The notes under the pieces were generated by a model. That model was not told the origin of the DNA. It made no database searches and saw only the letters and a program-made list of their open reading frames with translations. Shown in pieces: positions 7,704-15,052 of a stretch of 18,715 bases of DNA. The stretch comes from an uncultured Clostridia bacterium (GTDB taxonomy: Bacteria; Bacillota; Clostridia; Christensenellales; CAG-138): NCBI GenBank assembly GCA_937913075.1, contig CALEPU010000029.1, forward strand, positions 1 to 18,715. Reading direction: 5' to 3'. The translations under genes were made by a program, and so were the position numbers. Numbering within the stretch: position 1 is the first letter of the stretch; every line of letters begins with the position of its first letter.

Positions 7704-8378
7704 TCAACTGCTCCGCCGATCATTATCGGTGACAACTGTGGCGCCCTTGTTTTCGTTGCCGGCATTGGTAAAAACCTTGCCGATGGTAACGAAGAATATT
7801 TTTAAGTCCAGCCGTAAGGAAACATGATCCACGTACCAGACGTTCAATTCGATGCGTTTGTGCCACTCCACGTCCTTGCGTCCGTGGGTCTGCGCCCAGC
7901 CCGTTATGCCCGGGCGAACCTCGAACATACGAAGCTGCTCCGCCGTATACTCCGAAACAGGCCAAGGGTGATAGGTGAGCGGCGGTCTCGGTCCTATGAG
8001 GGACATATCGCCTTTGAGGATATTGACAAGCTGCGGCAGCTCGTCTATTGAGGTCTTTCGCAGGAGCCTGCCAATGCCCGTCATACGGGGATCCTTGTCG
8101 TCGCTGTAAACGCCCGAGCCCGTATGCTCGCTGTTGAGGCGCATTGTACGGAATTTAAAGATGGTAAACTCCTTGGCTCCCCTGCCTATCCTCTTCTGTT
8201 TAAAGACGGCGGGACCGGGTGAAGACAGCCTGACGAGCAACGCCGCCGGAAGCATCAGGGGCGAAAGGATAACGAGCCCTATTGCGGAGATGAATATATC
8301 GACCGCGCGCTTTATTACACGGCAATAAAACCCCTGATACGCCGGTTTTTTCAGCATGCCCTGTGCATCTGCTGCCAT
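7704..8378 (-). CDS. Polyprenyl-phosphate sugar-1-phosphate transferase (capsule initiation)
   Basis: A 224-residue bacterial sugar transferase (PF02397 type) that moves the first sugar phosphate from a UDP-sugar to undecaprenyl phosphate at the inner membrane. An N-terminal hydrophobic segment (about residues 26-50) leads to SPGPAVFKQKRIGRGAKEF, FKFRTM (75-79), the TSIDELPQLVNIL segment with Asp112-Glu113, LIGPRPPL and RPGITGWAQ (155-163). It is the short, single-membrane-segment form. I start it at ATG 8378, eight bases after GGGGG; the ORF is open back to 8510, but that extension lies in another frame over the Tyr-rich tail of the upstream kinase and is Ala/Thr low-complexity. It follows the kinase stop by 31 bases. 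Confidence 0.93.
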   Translation of the reverse strand: MAADAQGMLKKPAYQGFYCRVIKRAVDIFISAIGLVILSPLMLPAALLVRLSSPGPAVFKQKRIGRGAKEFTIFKFRTMRLNSEHTGSGVYSDDKDPRMTGIGRLLRKTSIDELPQLVNILKGDMSLIGPRPPLTYHPWPVSEYTAEQLRMFEVRPGITGWAQTHGRKDVEWHKRIELNVWYVDHVSLRLDLKIFFVTIGKVFTNAGNENKGATVVTDNDRRSS

Positions 8379-8409
8379 TCTGTTGACCCCCAAACGCAAA
8401 AACGTTTTA

Positions 8410-9885
8410 TCAGCCGCGGTCGGAATGCTTGCTTTGCTTTTCGCTGCCGTAGCCGTAATAGCCGTACCTGCTTCCATAACCGTAGCGCCCATAGCGCCCG
8501 TAATAGCCATACCTGCCTGTGCTCGTTTTACCGCCGTTGATTATGAAGCCCGTGATCGGAACGCCGGTCGCCGCAAGCTCCTCAATACCGTTTACTATAT
8601 AGCGGCGGCGGGCGTAATCGTTCATAACGACATATGCAACGCCGTCCACGTGTCTGACAAGCATCATGGCGTCGACCAGCACGGCGGAGGGCGGCGTATC
8701 AATAACGACCATATCGTAGTGCTGCCTCAGCTCTTCAAGGAGCCTGCCCATGGAATCGCTGCCCAGGCTTTCTATCTTGCGGGTCGCCTTCTCGGCGCCG
8801 GGAAGGAGCGTGAGGCCCGTGGGCTCACCGTTCTTATGTACCTCTACAAGCGTATCGCTAAGCTCGGCTTCGCCTTTGAGCACTGCGCCGAGCCCGGGAA
8901 AGCTGCCGGGAACATTGAATACCCTGCCGACGGAGGGATTTCTAAGGTCGCAATCAACGAGGACGACCTTCATGCCCTTGAGCGACATAGATGCGGCAAG
9001 GTTTGCCGCGACGGTGGATTTGCCCTCGCCCGCAACGGAGCTTGTGATCATGAGCACCTTGCCCACGCCGAGATCGCGCTCGATACGGGTCCTTATCAGG
9101 CGCATCGCCTCGATATATTCGTCGCGGTTGCTGTCAAAGAGAATGTTGATATCGCCTCGGGTGCTGTTCCTGCGCTCCTTCTTTTTGCAGAGAGGAAGCG
9201 TGCCGAGAGCGGGAACATTGACGTAGTCACGAAGCTCCTCTTCGCTGCGGATAGTGCGGAACACCAGAGAGCGAAGCGCCACCAAAGCAAAGCCTATAAC
9301 GGCGCCTATTATAGCGCCCTTGCGCAGAGAGCCGCGGAAGACCTGCGTCCTGCCGGTATCCTTGGGGATTCCCCTGTCGTCGATGACGGTCAGCTTTGTC
9401 TGCCCGACAACATACTGCGCGACCTCCGGATAGTTTTTAAGCACCGATTGCAGCACCTTGTAGGAAAGCTCCGGATCCCATCCGCTGACCGTTATAGTCA
9501 GCAGGTTGGTGCCCTTTATGCAACTGGCTCGGATGGCGCCCGGAACGCCGGAGGTATTTAAATCCTCGGCGATGATGTCTGAAAGCACGCCGCTGTTGAG
9601 TATGTAGGGGAAAATAATACCCATCTGCTCCGCAGTATTGCGGTTGGCGTAGGAGCCGCCGTTGACGAGCTCGACCGAAACGGTAGCCTCCGCGACATAA
9701 GAGGGAGAATAGCTCCTCCTAACGCGGAAATACATGAACAGCATCGCGACGGCAATGACGAGCAAAACGATCCACCACATCCTCTTGAAGCTGTGGAGGA
9801 AATCCATCACGAAAGCCCTTATGTCTATCGTTTCAAGCTCCTGCTCGTTATTCGATACAGACTCGTTCATAGTTGCTTCGCTCAT
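8410..9885 (-). CDS. Wzz-BY-kinase fusion 2 (Wzc/CpsCD-like chain-length regulator and tyrosine kinase)
   Basis: A 491-residue membrane protein joining a Wzz-type co-polymerase domain to a bacterial tyrosine kinase, the control pair for capsule polymerisation and export. Membrane segments lie at about 37-53 and 188-208, with the extracellular Wzz portion between them. The cytoplasmic kinase has Walker A SVAGEGKST (283-291), Walker A' VVLVDCDLR (307-315) and Walker B MVVIDTPPS (392-400). Residues 458-480 form a Tyr-rich tail (GRYGYYGRYGRYGYG and on) with ten tyrosines, the probable autophosphorylation cluster and target of the CpsB phosphatase upstream. In many Firmicutes the two halves are separate CpsC and CpsD proteins; here they are fused. 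Its ATG overlaps the stop of the preceding kinase gene by four bases. Confidence 0.93.
   Translation of the reverse strand: MSEATMNESVSNNEQELETIDIRAFVMDFLHSFKRMWWIVLLVIAVAMLFMYFRVRRSYSPSYVAEATVSVELVNGGSYANRNTAEQMGIIFPYILNSGVLSDIIAEDLNTSGVPGAIRASCIKGTNLLTITVSGWDPELSYKVLQSVLKNYPEVAQYVVGQTKLTVIDDRGIPKDTGRTQVFRGSLRKGAIIGAVIGFALVALRSLVFRTIRSEEELRDYVNVPALGTLPLCKKKERRNSTRGDINILFDSNRDEYIEAMRLIRTRIERDLGVGKVLMITSSVAGEGKSTVAANLAASMSLKGMKVVLVDCDLRNPSVGRVFNVPGSFPGLGAVLKGEAELSDTLVEVHKNGEPTGLTLLPGAEKATRKIESLGSDSMGRLLEELRQHYDMVVIDTPPSAVLVDAMMLVRHVDGVAYVVMNDYARRRYIVNGIEELAATGVPITGFIINGGKTSTGRYGYYGRYGRYGYGSRYGYYGYGSEKQSKHSDRG
8446..8514 (-). repeat. Tyr-Gly-rich C-terminal tail repeat of kinase 2
   Basis: A degenerate stretch encoding repeated RYG/YYG units with ten tyrosines in 23 residues. 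It is less regular than the tract in the neighbouring kinase gene and lies inside the coding region, so it is a protein repeat first and a DNA repeat second. Confidence 0.75.
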
Positions 9886-11468
9886 TCTTCGGAAGCCTCC
9901 GTCTCATCTATCTCGTCGTCATTCTGTCCGTAATGACCGTACACGCCGTATGCTCCATAGGCGCCATATGCGCCATAGGAGCCGTAAGAGCCATACGAGC
10001 CATAGGAGCCGTATTTGCCGTACTTACCGTACTTGCCATAGCGCCCGTAGCGTCCGTACTTTCCATACTTGGAATATCGGCCGTAGCCGACTACCGTCCT
10101 GCGCTCGCCCGGCAGACTGCGGACGCCGTTGAGCACGCATCCGGCAAAATGCGCACGGCAGCTCCTCATAAGGTCTATCGCGTCATTTATATCCCTTGCC
10201 GAAACGAAATCGTACTTGACGGCAAGCACCGAAAGATCGGAAAGGTCTGCTATTACCTCCGCATCAGCCATCAGGGACATGGGCGGAGTGTCTATTATGA
10301 CGTAATCGAAGCTCTCCCGCGCCTGTGAAACAAGCTTCTCCATAGCCTCGGAGGAAACAAGGTCGGTGGAGTTGGAAACCGACTTTGCATTAAGAAGCAA
10401 ATGCACCTTGCGTTTACGGTCGTAAACGATCGCTTCATCGAGCTCGCATCTGCCCTCGATAACATCCATAATGGAGCGTTCGGGCTTTTTGCCCTCCTCC
10501 ATAAAGAGCTCTGTCATAGTGGACCTGCGCATATCGCCGTCAACCAGCAGCACCCTGTCGGACTTGCGCGCGAGGGCGAGACCTACGTTTGAAGCAATGG
10601 TCGTCTTGCCTTCATGCTCCATTACGCTTGTGACGAGGATGACCTTTGCTTCCTTCTTGTCAGCCTCGGTCGCTATGCGCGCGGCTATCTTTTTAAATCG
10701 CTCGACAAACTCGAAGCCGGCCGTGACCTCGGTTATGAGCAGCTTGTTATTCTTCTTATTTTTTTTGACGAACGGAATGGAGAGCCCCGTGGTATAGGAG
10801 TAGAGCTCGCCGAGGCATTCGGCGTCAAGCTTTTCCTCAAGGTCTGCCTCGCCCTTGACGGTATCCTTTTTATAGGAGAGGAACACGAACAGTGCCGTAA
10901 ACGCGATAGCGCCATAAACAGTCGCCTTTACCGTCTGCCTCCTGATGGACGAGAGTGAATTTGAGCTTGTAGGTATGGAGGGCTCCTGAAGGATCTCCAT
11001 CATCATATCGCTCGAAACGTGCTGTGTAAGCAACTCCATGTTTTTCATGACTGATTTGGTTATTCGGTAGGTGTTCCAAGGAGTATCGCTCGTGACGCTT
11101 AGCATCATCAGGTTGGTATCGGTTATTACGTTGGCGGACATGCTTGCGTTGAAGCTGTCAACGCCGAGATCCTCGCAGACCTTAGTCTTTAAAAGATTGC
11201 TGTTGAGCACGTTGGAAAGGCTTGTCGCTATCGTTGAGGCTGAGGTTAGGTTATTGTAAGCATAGCTGCCGGATGTCCTCGAGGTAACGACAAAGGTCGC
11301 TTTGGTGGTGTACGAATTTTCCACCCTGGCGTGCATTATCATATTCATAATAAAGCCCACTGCGATGGCTCCAAGGGCGATAGCCCAAAGATTGCGCGCC
11401 AAATCACGCAGTATGCTGTATACGTTGATGCCTTCAAGTATAGCGCCCGTTGCTTCTTTCTTTTCCAT
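9882..11468 (-). CDS. Wzz-BY-kinase fusion 1 with long XYG-repeat tail
   Basis: A 528-residue Wzz-kinase fusion, a second and divergent copy next to 8410-9885. Membrane segments are near 28-46 and 182-198. The kinase carries a variant Walker A, TSVMEHEGKTT (about 280-290, lacking the usual small residues before GEGK), Walker A' VLLVDGDMRR (306-315) and Walker B YVIIDTPP (389-396). Residues 462-514 are an almost perfect run of XYG tripeptides (X being K, R, S, A, V or H) with 18 tyrosines, followed by an acidic end (NDDEIDETEASEE). I start it at ATG 11468, where GGAGG lies seven bases upstream; the in-frame TTG at 11474 is poorer. It probably co-controls chain length with kinase 2, and the two may form mixed oligomers. 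Confidence 0.92.
   Translation of the reverse strand: MEKKEATGAILEGINVYSILRDLARNLWAIALGAIAVGFIMNMIMHARVENSYTTKATFVVTSRTSGSYAYNNLTSASTIATSLSNVLNSNLLKTKVCEDLGVDSFNASMSANVITDTNLMMLSVTSDTPWNTYRITKSVMKNMELLTQHVSSDMMMEILQEPSIPTSSNSLSSIRRQTVKATVYGAIAFTALFVFLSYKKDTVKGEADLEEKLDAECLGELYSYTTGLSIPFVKKNKKNNKLLITEVTAGFEFVERFKKIAARIATEADKKEAKVILVTSVMEHEGKTTIASNVGLALARKSDRVLLVDGDMRRSTMTELFMEEGKKPERSIMDVIEGRCELDEAIVYDRKRKVHLLLNAKSVSNSTDLVSSEAMEKLVSQARESFDYVIIDTPPMSLMADAEVIADLSDLSVLAVKYDFVSARDINDAIDLMRSCRAHFAGCVLNGVRSLPGERRTVVGYGRYSKYGKYGRYGRYGKYGKYGKYGSYGSYGSYGSYGAYGAYGAYGVYGHYGQNDDEIDETEASEE
9927..10085 (-). repeat. Nine-base tandem repeat encoding the XYG tract of kinase 1
   Basis: About 17 consecutive nine-base units, each coding one X-Tyr-Gly tripeptide, in blocks of KYG/RYG, then SYG, then AYG, then VYG and HYG. 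Neighbouring units share codons closely, which looks like expansion by slippage or unequal recombination. Such tracts can change in copy number without shifting frame, which would alter the number of phosphorylatable tyrosines. Confidence 0.85.
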
Positions 11469-11470
11469 GC

Positions 11471-12331
11471 TCAATCCTCCACTATCACTATCAGAGTGGC
11501 GGAGCCGAGCTCCTCCCCGTCAGCAGTCCGGAGCTTGAAAATCACGTTGTAGACGCCCGGAGTGCTGCGATCGAGCCCGTTTTCGTCAACGAAAACGTTT
11601 GCGGCGGTGAACTTAGTGTCGTCGAAGCTCCTGACGTAGCCTGCCGCCCATACGCCGACTATGTAGGACCTAAGGTCTATCGTCCCGCCCTGCGGCATAT
11701 ATGCTATGTATTCCTTCAAGGCAGGCGCCTGCTGGCTGTAAAGCAGGTAATCCTCCATGCTGGCAACAAGCTCTAACGTGGAGGTATCGCCGCAGCTATT
11801 GGTGACCTGCACTATAATGTGCTGTACCGTCGACTCGCTGCTGGCGGTGGTTGTCTTGCCGAAGCTTATCTTTATCTGCTGAGTTATGTTGCCGTCAAGG
11901 CAATCCTCGGCAGTAATATGCTCAAGGTAGTCGTTGCCCGTTGTGCCGGCGGCATAACGAAGGGGCTCATAAAGGTGGAACCTGGGGGAATAGTAGTCCT
12001 CATATATGACGTCACGCGTCGCAGTGCCGATGTTCTTGTTGCTGTCGAATGCTGCATAGTTGACGTGCAGCCTGCCCTTGGAGATGAATTTGGATTTTGA
12101 GATAACAACAAGCGTATCGGTGACGTCGCCGTCGAGATTATCATGCGCGGTCATGCCGCTCAAAAGCTCTTCCTCGCCTGCCTCCACGCTGACCGTGAGC
12201 ACGCTCTCGCCGATGTTTATAACGGGCGCGTTATAATCCACCGTCATGCGGCGGTTAACAAAGGTATATGTGAACACTGCCGACACGACAAGGAAGAACG
12301 CCAGTATTGCGATGCGCAGTTTCTTCATCAT
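11471..12331 (-). CDS. Membrane-anchored protein with bacterial Ig-like (DUF5011/HYR-type) repeats
   Basis: A 286-residue protein with an N-terminal hydrophobic segment (about 5-24) after Lys/Arg, so it is exported and probably held by an uncleaved anchor. Two domains carry the same calcium-binding-like signature found in DUF5011/HYR-type Ig folds: MTAHDNLDGDVTD (60-72) and ITAEDCLDGNITQ (139-151). A third C-terminal portion ends STPGVYNVIFKLRTADGEE and has the look of another Ig-like strand set. Function is unknown; location between the phosphatase and the kinases suggests an extracytoplasmic partner of the Wzz domains or of the polymer. AAGGAG is 15 bases before the ATG, rather far; ATG 12328 is the alternative start. 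It is three bases from the following kinase start. Confidence 0.75.
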   Translation of the reverse strand: MMKKLRIAILAFFLVVSAVFTYTFVNRRMTVDYNAPVINIGESVLTVSVEAGEEELLSGMTAHDNLDGDVTDTLVVISKSKFISKGRLHVNYAAFDSNKNIGTATRDVIYEDYYSPRFHLYEPLRYAAGTTGNDYLEHITAEDCLDGNITQQIKISFGKTTTASSESTVQHIIVQVTNSCGDTSTLELVASMEDYLLYSQQAPALKEYIAYMPQGGTIDLRSYIVGVWAAGYVRSFDDTKFTAANVFVDENGLDRSTPGVYNVIFKLRTADGEELGSATLIVIVED

Positions 12332-12361
12332 ATAAAAAGCAACTGTCTCCTTTCGGAAAGC

Positions 12362-13111
12362 TTATATAAACGGATAAGGCTCAAAGCCTCGAAGCTCTTT
12401 TCCTGCAAGTATCCTGTCGGGATTGCGTTCAAGCAGCAGATCGGCATGATCCTCGCCGAACTCCTCGTTCAGAAGCGTTCTGACCTCCCGCATATCGGTC
12501 GTGCGCCTGTATGCGCCGTGAGCGTCGCTGGCTACGCAGGCGGCAAGTCCGTGGCTTATCAGCCTGAGTGCGACGTCCCTCGCGCCCTCGCCGAAGCGCC
12601 CGAGCAGGCTGCCCTTGTTTATTTGGAGCCCATAGCCCGACCTGCACCATTCGTAGGCAATCTGCGGAGCTCTTCTCACGAACCTGTATCGCTCGGGATG
12701 CGCTATTATGGGCAAAAACCCTCGCTGCTTGCAGCGCCGAAGTATGCGGCTGCATCTGTCGGGATCGTCGTCCGAGGCGAACTCAACGAGAAAATAATCC
12801 GTACCGCCGAGCGTCCACAAAAGTCCTTCCGCAAGAAGCTCCGGCAGACGTTCGGAAGCCATTATCTCCATGCCGCGGACGATCGCAAGGCGAATGTGAC
12901 GGAATGCGGTCTCTTGCCTGAGGCTTGAAAGCTTATCGGCAAGCGTCTCGAAATAGGCGCCGGGATATTCCTTGCCGCTGTCGAAATGAGGGGTCGCCGC
13001 GATAACGTCGGCGCCGCATTCGGCAGCCGCTTTCAGCATGAGCAGGGACTCCTCCATGCTCCCCGAGCCGTCGTCGACACACGGCAGTATGTGCGAGTGT
13101 ATATCCGTCAT
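12362..13111 (-). CDS. CpsB/YwqE-type Mn-dependent protein-tyrosine phosphatase (PHP domain)
   Basis: A 249-residue PHP-superfamily phosphatase that removes phosphate from the tyrosine tails of CpsD/Wzc-type kinases. The metal site is complete: DIHSHILPCVDDG (His5, His7, Asp13-Asp14), ATPHF (His42), GMEI (Glu82), AHPERY (His138) and SDAHG (Asp196, His198). It ends EPYPFI, a typical CpsB ending. Length matches the family (about 240-255). It lies just upstream of both kinase genes in the transcript, the usual phosphatase-kinase arrangement, so its substrates are very likely the two Tyr-rich tails here. Confidence 0.95.
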   Translation of the reverse strand: MTDIHSHILPCVDDGSGSMEESLLMLKAAAECGADVIAATPHFDSGKEYPGAYFETLADKLSSLRQETAFRHIRLAIVRGMEIMASERLPELLAEGLLWTLGGTDYFLVEFASDDDPDRCSRILRRCKQRGFLPIIAHPERYRFVRRAPQIAYEWCRSGYGLQINKGSLLGRFGEGARDVALRLISHGLAACVASDAHGAYRRTTDMREVRTLLNEEFGEDHADLLLERNPDRILAGKELRGFEPYPFI

Positions 13112-13120
13112 GCCCTCACC

Positions 13121-14911
13121 TTAAAAATCCATTGCCATAAGGGAGCACTCCTCAGCGTCCGCCTCCCTTACGCTCCCGTCTTTGACCACGTAAACGCGCT
13201 TGCAAAGGCTGAGCACCGTAGGTCTGTGCGTGGTAACGATGCAGGTCTTGTTTGGAGCGCTGCCGATTATGTTCTTCAACACCTGCCGCTCGGTGGCAAC
13301 GTCGAGTGCCGAGGTCGCCTCGTCAAGCAGGAGTATCGGCGCGTCGCGCAGTATCGCCCTTGCGATGGAAAGCCTTTGCGCCTGACCCTCTGAAAAGCCC
13401 TTGCCCCTCTCGCCCACTCGGCTGTTTATGCCCTCGGGCAGCTTTTCGACGAATTCCAGCGCGCAGGCTGCCCGCAGCGCCTCCGTTATCTGTTCGTCCG
13501 TCGCGTCCTCGCGCACCATGCGCATATTCTCGGCAATAGTGCCGGAAAGCACGGTGTTGCCCTGAGGAACGTATGAGAAGAGGTACCTGCTGTCGGCGTT
13601 CATCTCTACCTCCGTCCCGTCTGCCGCGCGCAGATATGCGGAACCCGAACTGGGATGTATGAGCCCGAGTATCAGGCGGATCATCGTCGTTTTTCCCTCG
13701 CCCGAGGGACCTACAAGCGCAACTATTTCGCCGGAACCGGCTCGGAAGGAAGAGTCCTTGATGACCGTCTCATCCTCAACATAGCCAAAATCGACGTTGT
13801 CGAGCAGCACCTCAAATCCTCCGTCGGCACAGGCGGCGAGCTGTTCGCTCTCTTTGATGTGCTTCTCCCTCGGCAGCTCGATAAGCTCACGTATGCGGTG
13901 AGCTGATACCGAGCTTGTCAAGAAGTTCGGTATTATACCTACCACGTTCGTGAACGCGTTTGAGAGCCTCGTGCGCTGCTCCAAAAAGAGCGTCATGGTG
14001 CCGAAGGTTATCCGGTGCCCCCACATAAGAAAGAGGCAGTAGCCAAAGGCTGCGTACTGAACGATTAGCCCAAGCACCGACATAAAGACGTTTGTCTTGA
14101 TGACGAAGAGATTGTATTCAAGGCTTATGCCTTTGAGCTTCTGCTGCCATGTGCGCAGCTTCTGCCCGTAGCCGCCCATTATGCCGAAGGACTTGATGGT
14201 ATCGAAGTTGTAGAAGGTCTCCACCTCGAAGCCCATCATCTTGCTGCCCGTCTCCTTGACTTTTCTGGAGTATTCGCGCTGCTTGCTGATGAAATACCTG
14301 CTCATGAGCAAAAGTATAGGTGCGCTCGCAAACGCAAGAAGGGCCATTGTCCTGTTATAAGACCATATAACCACGAAGGTCGCAACAAAGTTGTAGATCG
14401 CGATTATTATGGACGGAAGCCAGCTTATCGCGTTCTTGCTGACGGTGTTAACGTCGTTATTGAAGCGGTTGAGCATATCGCCGCTGGAAAAATCACTTAT
14501 CGCCTTCCAATCGACGTCGATTATCTGGTCGAAAATATCGGCCTGGATATCGTTGTTGATGTCGATGCCTATCTTTGTGGATAAGCGGCTGATAAGGTTT
14601 GAGAAGGTCAGGCTGAACGCGGCGCTGCCCAACATTATTGCTATCAGCACGCCAAGCTTCGAGGTCTCATATCCCGTGATGATATCAATGAGGTACTTGC
14701 CGGCTAAGGATGCGATAAGCCCGAAGGTGGTCGAAAGCACGCCGAGCACTGTGTAGAATACCACGGCAAGCTTGTGGCGCTTGGTATAGCCGAATATCCA
14801 GCGCCAGTCGTCGAGTACCTCGCCGAAGCTGCCGTCCCTGCGCTTTTCACGCAGGGTATGCAAAGCGCCGAAGAACGCCTGATCATCTTGTTTTCCGCCA
14901 TGATATTTCAT
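13121..14911 (-). CDS. ABC exporter, fused permease and ATPase
   Basis: A 596-residue half-transporter of the peptide/lipid/drug exporter type. The membrane domain covers about residues 45-320 with six expected helices. The ATPase has Walker A VGPSGEGKTT (400-409), signature FSEGQAQRLSIARA, Walker B ILLLDEATSAL and the H-loop VTTHRP. There is no N-terminal C39 peptidase, so it would not cleave a leader. The ATG at 14911 is preferred; an in-frame TTG at 14929 directly follows the stop of a 40-codon ORF. Neither start has a good ribosome site, and a promoter-like element ends only ten bases before the ATG. Next to PqqD-like, HprK-like and nucleotidyltransferase genes it most likely exports a modified peptide; a capsule lipid intermediate is the alternative. 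Confidence 0.9.
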   Translation of the reverse strand: MKYHGGKQDDQAFFGALHTLREKRRDGSFGEVLDDWRWIFGYTKRHKLAVVFYTVLGVLSTTFGLIASLAGKYLIDIITGYETSKLGVLIAIMLGSAAFSLTFSNLISRLSTKIGIDINNDIQADIFDQIIDVDWKAISDFSSGDMLNRFNNDVNTVSKNAISWLPSIIIAIYNFVATFVVIWSYNRTMALLAFASAPILLLMSRYFISKQREYSRKVKETGSKMMGFEVETFYNFDTIKSFGIMGGYGQKLRTWQQKLKGISLEYNLFVIKTNVFMSVLGLIVQYAAFGYCLFLMWGHRITFGTMTLFLEQRTRLSNAFTNVVGIIPNFLTSSVSAHRIRELIELPREKHIKESEQLAACADGGFEVLLDNVDFGYVEDETVIKDSSFRAGSGEIVALVGPSGEGKTTMIRLILGLIHPSSGSAYLRAADGTEVEMNADSRYLFSYVPQGNTVLSGTIAENMRMVREDATDEQITEALRAACALEFVEKLPEGINSRVGERGKGFSEGQAQRLSIARAILRDAPILLLDEATSALDVATERQVLKNIIGSAPNKTCIVTTHRPTVLSLCKRVYVVKDGSVREADAEECSLMAMDF

Positions 14912-14920
14912 CCCGAGAGT

Positions 14921-14949
14921 ATTATACAACTATCCTATATGAAATTCAA
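14921..14949 (-). promoter_or_regulatory. Candidate sigma-A promoter before the ABC exporter
   Basis: On the minus strand TTGAAT (14949-14944) and TATAAT (14926-14921) are separated by exactly 17 bases, a consensus -10 with a 4/6 -35. The expected transcription start falls at about the ATG at 14911, so a transcript from here would be leaderless or nearly so. It overlaps the end of the 40-codon ORF. It could be an internal promoter or chance A+T richness. Confidence 0.35.
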
Positions 14950-15052
14950 CTGTTTTCGGAGCTTGCAAAGCTGCGATCGGCTTGAACTCATAATAATAAC
15001 CGCTTGCGTTAAGGGGCGTATTATCCTTAACGTAGGCCATTATATCAATCAT
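14930..15052 (-). CDS. Candidate 40-residue small ORF between nucleotidyltransferase and exporter
   Basis: The reverse strand between the two flanking genes holds an open frame of 40 codons, beginning MIDIMAYVKDNTPLNASGYY, continuing YEFKPIAALQAPKTVEFHIG and ending TAG. Its ATG overlaps the end of the nucleotidyltransferase gene by eight bases, as expected for coupled translation, and an alternative ATG lies at 15040. It fills nearly all of the otherwise empty gap. A small aromatic ORF beside a PqqD-like protein and an exporter could be a peptide substrate; it lacks the Thr at -2 and Gly/Asp or Glu ring pattern of lasso cores. No strong ribosome site is visible, only AAAAAGG about nine bases upstream, and the last dozen codons look A+T rich, so it may be chance. 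Confidence 0.4.
   Translation of the reverse strand: MIDIMAYVKDNTPLNASGYYYEFKPIAALQAPKTVEFHIG

Noticed and set aside
8379..8510. A 44-residue N-terminal extension of the sugar transferase
   Set aside because: It overlaps the Tyr-rich end of the upstream kinase in another frame, is Ala/Thr low-complexity, and a ribosome site with good spacing precedes ATG 8378.
8356..9561. A 401-codon open frame on the plus strand
   Set aside because: It is antisense to the kinase gene, has no family features, and exists because the opposite strand is G+C rich and coding.
9927..10085. A CRISPR-like or intergenic repeat array
   Set aside because: The nine-base units are contiguous without spacers and lie within an intact reading frame.
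9873..10328. Plus-strand frame with Ala-Ile-Gly repeats that looks like a membrane protein
   Set aside because: It is the antisense of the XYG tract; its repetitiveness is inherited from the real minus-strand gene.
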